From NCBI GenBank assembly GCA_017646555.1, contig JAGCMG010000123.1, forward strand, positions 1 to 7,638: a stretch of 7,638 nucleotides of DNA, written 5' to 3'. Shown here piece by piece: positions 5,933 through 7,638 of this stretch; the first letter of the stretch is position 1, and each line of letters begins with the position of its first letter. The DNA is from Clostridia bacterium (GTDB lineage Bacteria; Bacillota; Clostridia; Christensenellales; Borkfalkiaceae). A program made the position numbers and the translations under genes. The notes under the pieces were generated by a model. The model made no database searches. It was not told the DNA's origin and saw only the letters and a list, made by a program, of their open reading frames with translations.

Positions 5933-6812
5933 CAAATTCTCCCAGAAATCGTATTTCTTCAAGTAATTGTACGCCGAATTTTTCATAAACGGCAGTTTTT
6001 GCAACGCTAATTAGCGAAACTATATCGCGTGATTTAGCAGAATTATAATTTATAATAAAGTTGGCGTGTTTTTCGGAAATTTTAGCACCACCAACAGTAA
6101 ACCCTTTAAACCCAGCTTTTTCAATTAACCTACCGGCGTAATCGCCGTCGGGATTTTTAAAAATACTACCAGCCGAAAACCCCTTAGGCTGAGCCACCCT
6201 ACGATTTATGTAAGAAAATATCTTATTTTTAATGAAATATTCCCCAGCAGGTTTAAGTTTAACAACGCCCGATAATAAAAAATCGTCCTTTTTTAGAAAG
6301 GTTTGCCTATAACCGACGGCTGAAAAATCGGGTTCAATATCAGTAACGACACCGTCTCTTAAAACGGTAACGGAAGTTAAATAGGAACAAAAATTTTCGT
6401 TAAACGCCCCTGCCCCAACGGCAACTAACCCACCGATAGTTGCAGGAATACCTGCTAAAAATTCAAGACCTGTTAAATTTTCCTTAACGCAAAAATGAAG
6501 CAATGCCGATACTTTTGCGCCACACTCAAAATAAACGGAATTTTTGTTTATTAAGTTTATACGGTCAAGCCGATTAACCGAAATGACCGTACCTTTATAG
6601 CCGTTATCGGAAACTAAAATATTACTTCCTGCCCCTAAAATAAAAACGGGCGCTTGCTTTTTTGCCGTTTTGTATGCCGTTATTGCAGATGCAAGAGAAT
6701 ACGGCTCAACAAAAACTTCGCTTGTGCCACCGATTTTAAAAGTAGTCAAATCTTTAAGGGGTCTATGAAAAATAACTTCGCCACCGTTAAAGTTATTAAA
6801 CGCGTCAATCAA
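5898..6812 (-). CDS. murB: UDP-N-acetylenolpyruvoylglucosamine reductase (MurB)
   Basis: MurB is a cytosolic FAD enzyme. It uses NADPH to reduce UDP-GlcNAc-enolpyruvate to UDP-MurNAc, the second committed step of peptidoglycan precursor synthesis. The 304-residue protein has TTFKIGGTSEVFVEP (23-37), the FAD-binding segment FILGAGSNILVSDNGYKG (57-74) and GLEFLAGIPATIGG (115-128). The catalytic loop has SAGSIFKNP (213-221), with S216 as the expected proton donor. GGAKISEKHANFIIN (241-255) follows, and the near-terminal acid in LLEEIRFLGE (283-292) is E286. The layout matches type II (Bacillus-like) MurB. The usual 'MNAGAYG' appears here as AVGAGAFNEN (131-140), a mild divergence. The start codon is TTG, supported by AAAAGGAG 6 nt upstream. 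About 11 residues beyond the usual LGE end exist because the frame runs into the PHP gene. Confidence 0.96.
   Translation of the reverse strand: MIDAFNNFNGGEVIFHRPLKDLTTFKIGGTSEVFVEPYSLASAITAYKTAKKQAPVFILGAGSNILVSDNGYKGTVISVNRLDRINLINKNSVYFECGAKVSALLHFCVKENLTGLEFLAGIPATIGGLVAVGAGAFNENFCSYLTSVTVLRDGVVTDIEPDFSAVGYRQTFLKKDDFLLSGVVKLKPAGEYFIKNKIFSYINRRVAQPKGFSAGSIFKNPDGDYAGRLIEKAGFKGFTVGGAKISEKHANFIINYNSAKSRDIVSLISVAKTAVYEKFGVQLLEEIRFLGEFDDYYGGLPHSY
5939..5943 (-). promoter_or_regulatory. Ribosome binding site that sets the PHP gene start
   Basis: On the minus strand GGGAG lies 6 nt before the ATG at 5932, inside murB codons for the conserved LGE end of MurB. This supports the short PHP start and an overlapping, translationally coupled pair. 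Confidence 0.7.
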
Positions 6813-6818
6813 TGCTTG

Positions 6819-6826
6819 CTCCTTTT
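6819..6826 (-). promoter_or_regulatory. murB ribosome binding site for a TTG start
   Basis: On the minus strand AAAAGGAG is followed by a 6-nt spacer (CAAGCA) and TTG at 6812. The strong site at ideal spacing supports TTG initiation. Confidence 0.75.
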
Positions 6827-6832
6827 ATTTTA

Positions 6833-7638
6833 CTATACCTTGATAAAATTATCAAGGTAAATAAGCATATTTTTAATTTTAATTTCAAGTTCGTTTTTAG
6901 ATAAATTATCGTTAAAAGCCGACTTAATTTTTTGATACCCACTTTTACCCGTAAATGCTGAAAGCGTGTATTTAACGGTTTTATTTTGGCTTTGATAAAA
7001 CTCATCTTCACCGTCAACTAAAATATAGGGGCTAAAAAGTTTAATATCTTTAAGCGATTTTTGAACGTTATCGGAAAGCAGTAAATCGATAAATTTTTGA
7101 GAATAAATATTTTTATTTTTATCGGTTGAAAAAACGGCGATATACTGAAATAGGTCGGTAAACCCACTTAAAAACACGACCTTAAAATTACCGTCGTAAT
7201 TAGAAAGCCTAACTAAATCGCGAATAGTTCCAACCATTGCTTTTTTGTTAGAAGTTAAAAAAGCGTGGTATGCGTCTATCGGCGTTTTTACTTGCGCGCC
7301 AAAAAAATCAAAGCCAGAAGTAAATAGAGCAAGGCGCGCCAAAGTGTAATCGCCCTCAGAAATAATTATATCGTCATCAGTTAAATCTTTTTCGCTAAAC
7401 CCCTCTTTAATTATTAAAAAATACCCACTTTTCGCCCACGGCACAGCGTACTGAACACTGCCAATTTTGCCTGCCGAAAAAGTTTTAGATACGTTGTCAA
7501 GCTCCTTAAAACCATCCAAATCCATACCACAAGAAAATGAAATCATATCGGGTTTTTGCCCGTTTTTAATATCGGTGATAACCCCCTCAGGCGTTCTAAT
7601 AGCAACGCTAACTAAAATATTAGGGTAATTTTTTTCAA
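6833..7638 (-). CDS. Probable extracellular solute-binding protein (ABC importer), 5' end outside window
   Basis: About 267 residues of a C-terminal part are visible. The frame stays open to the window edge, so the ATG at 7546 is internal, not the start. The translation beyond it reads YPNILVSVAIRTPEG...IKNGQKPDMISFS, like the N-lobe of family 1 solute-binding proteins ('...G..PD.I.F...'). Later features fit the same family: a SGYFLIIK strand, KAMVGTIRDLVRLSN, and FIDLLLSDNVQKSLKDIKLFSP, which matches the 'sF..fLlS.e.Qk.l...glfSp' C-terminal region. In that family the protein is a lipoprotein on the outer face of the membrane that delivers sugars, peptides or other ligands to an ABC permease. 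Signal peptide and lipobox would lie outside the window. The ligand cannot be inferred. No transporter genes are visible. The stop is 20 bases before murB, so co-transcription is likely. Confidence 0.6.
   Translation of the reverse strand, partial: EKNYPNILVSVAIRTPEGVITDIKNGQKPDMISFSCGMDLDGFKELDNVSKTFSAGKIGSVQYAVPWAKSGYFLIIKEGFSEKDLTDDDIIISEGDYTLARLALFTSGFDFFGAQVKTPIDAYHAFLTSNKKAMVGTIRDLVRLSNYDGNFKVVFLSGFTDLFQYIAVFSTDKNKNIYSQKFIDLLLSDNVQKSLKDIKLFSPYILVDGEDEFYQSQNKTVKYTLSAFTGKSGYQKIKSAFNDNLSKNELEIKIKNMLIYLDNFIKV
6836..6859 (-). repeat. 11-bp perfect inverted repeat at the solute-binding gene end, before murB
   Basis: TACCTTGATAA (6836-6846) and TTATCAAGGTA (6849-6859) are perfectly complementary around two bases. 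In RNA the inner A-T pairs would open to give a loop of four or more. It spans the last codons of the solute-binding gene, just before its TAG. The minus-strand sequence after it is TAGTAAAATAAAAGG, with no T-run, so it is not a standard terminator. It may act as a partial attenuator, a 3'-end protecting hairpin or a processing site between this gene and murB. Confidence 0.55.

Noticed and set aside
5933..6004. Longer PHP start with 24 extra residues (MQKLPFMKN...)
   Set aside because: It would overlap murB by over 100 bases, adds no family sequence, and the ATG at 5932 has a good GGGAG site.
7544..7546. ATG as true start of the last gene (MISFSCGMD, resembling a lipoprotein start)
   Set aside because: The frame is open for 30 more codons to the window edge and encodes a family-like segment (YPNILV...GQKPD), and there is no hydrophobic signal stretch before the Cys.
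1..7638. CRISPR array, tRNA or rRNA genes, transposase
   Set aside because: No regularly spaced repeats, no tRNA TTCGAATC-type arm in a cloverleaf context, no rRNA segments and no transposase-like ORF were seen.

Overview
The window looks like chromosomal DNA from a low-GC Gram-positive bacterium, most likely an uncultured member of the Clostridia. Three things point there: AT-rich composition, strong AGGAGG-type ribosome binding sites, and the linkage of murB, a PHP phosphoesterase gene and whiA, which is typical of Bacillota. The organism cannot be named from this sequence.

Layout. Bases 1-70 hold a very strong promoter (TTGACA, 17-nt spacer, TAAAAT) behind an A/T-rich UP-like stretch. It fires rightwards into about 365 bases with no convincing protein gene but many nested complementary segments, ending at an intrinsic terminator (411-436). 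I read 71-436 as a structured non-coding RNA. A MITE-like palindromic repeat follows (about 450-522), then a bidirectional terminator (557-582) that separates the RNA from the convergent genes on the minus strand.

From 7638 down to 583 all genes are on the minus strand and tightly packed. In transcription order they are: the 3' part of a probable extracellular solute-binding protein (5' end outside the window), murB (TTG start), a YcdX-like PHP metallo-phosphoesterase whose start lies inside the end of murB, whiA starting one base after the PHP stop, and dnaE after an 84-base gap. This reads as one operon combining peptidoglycan precursor synthesis (MurB), a cell-division-linked DNA-binding protein (WhiA) and DNA polymerase III alpha (DnaE). 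The rapZ and yvcK genes that usually sit just before whiA in Bacillota are absent here.

The most interesting item is the RNA locus at 71-436. It is strongly promoted, its predicted closing helix begins at the predicted transcription start, it has a possible pseudoknot, and it carries two perfect anti-Shine-Dalgarno-complementary boxes, one placed before a two-codon ORF (ATG TGG TAG). I could not match it with certainty to a known RNA family. All structures were found by eye and were not folded computationally.
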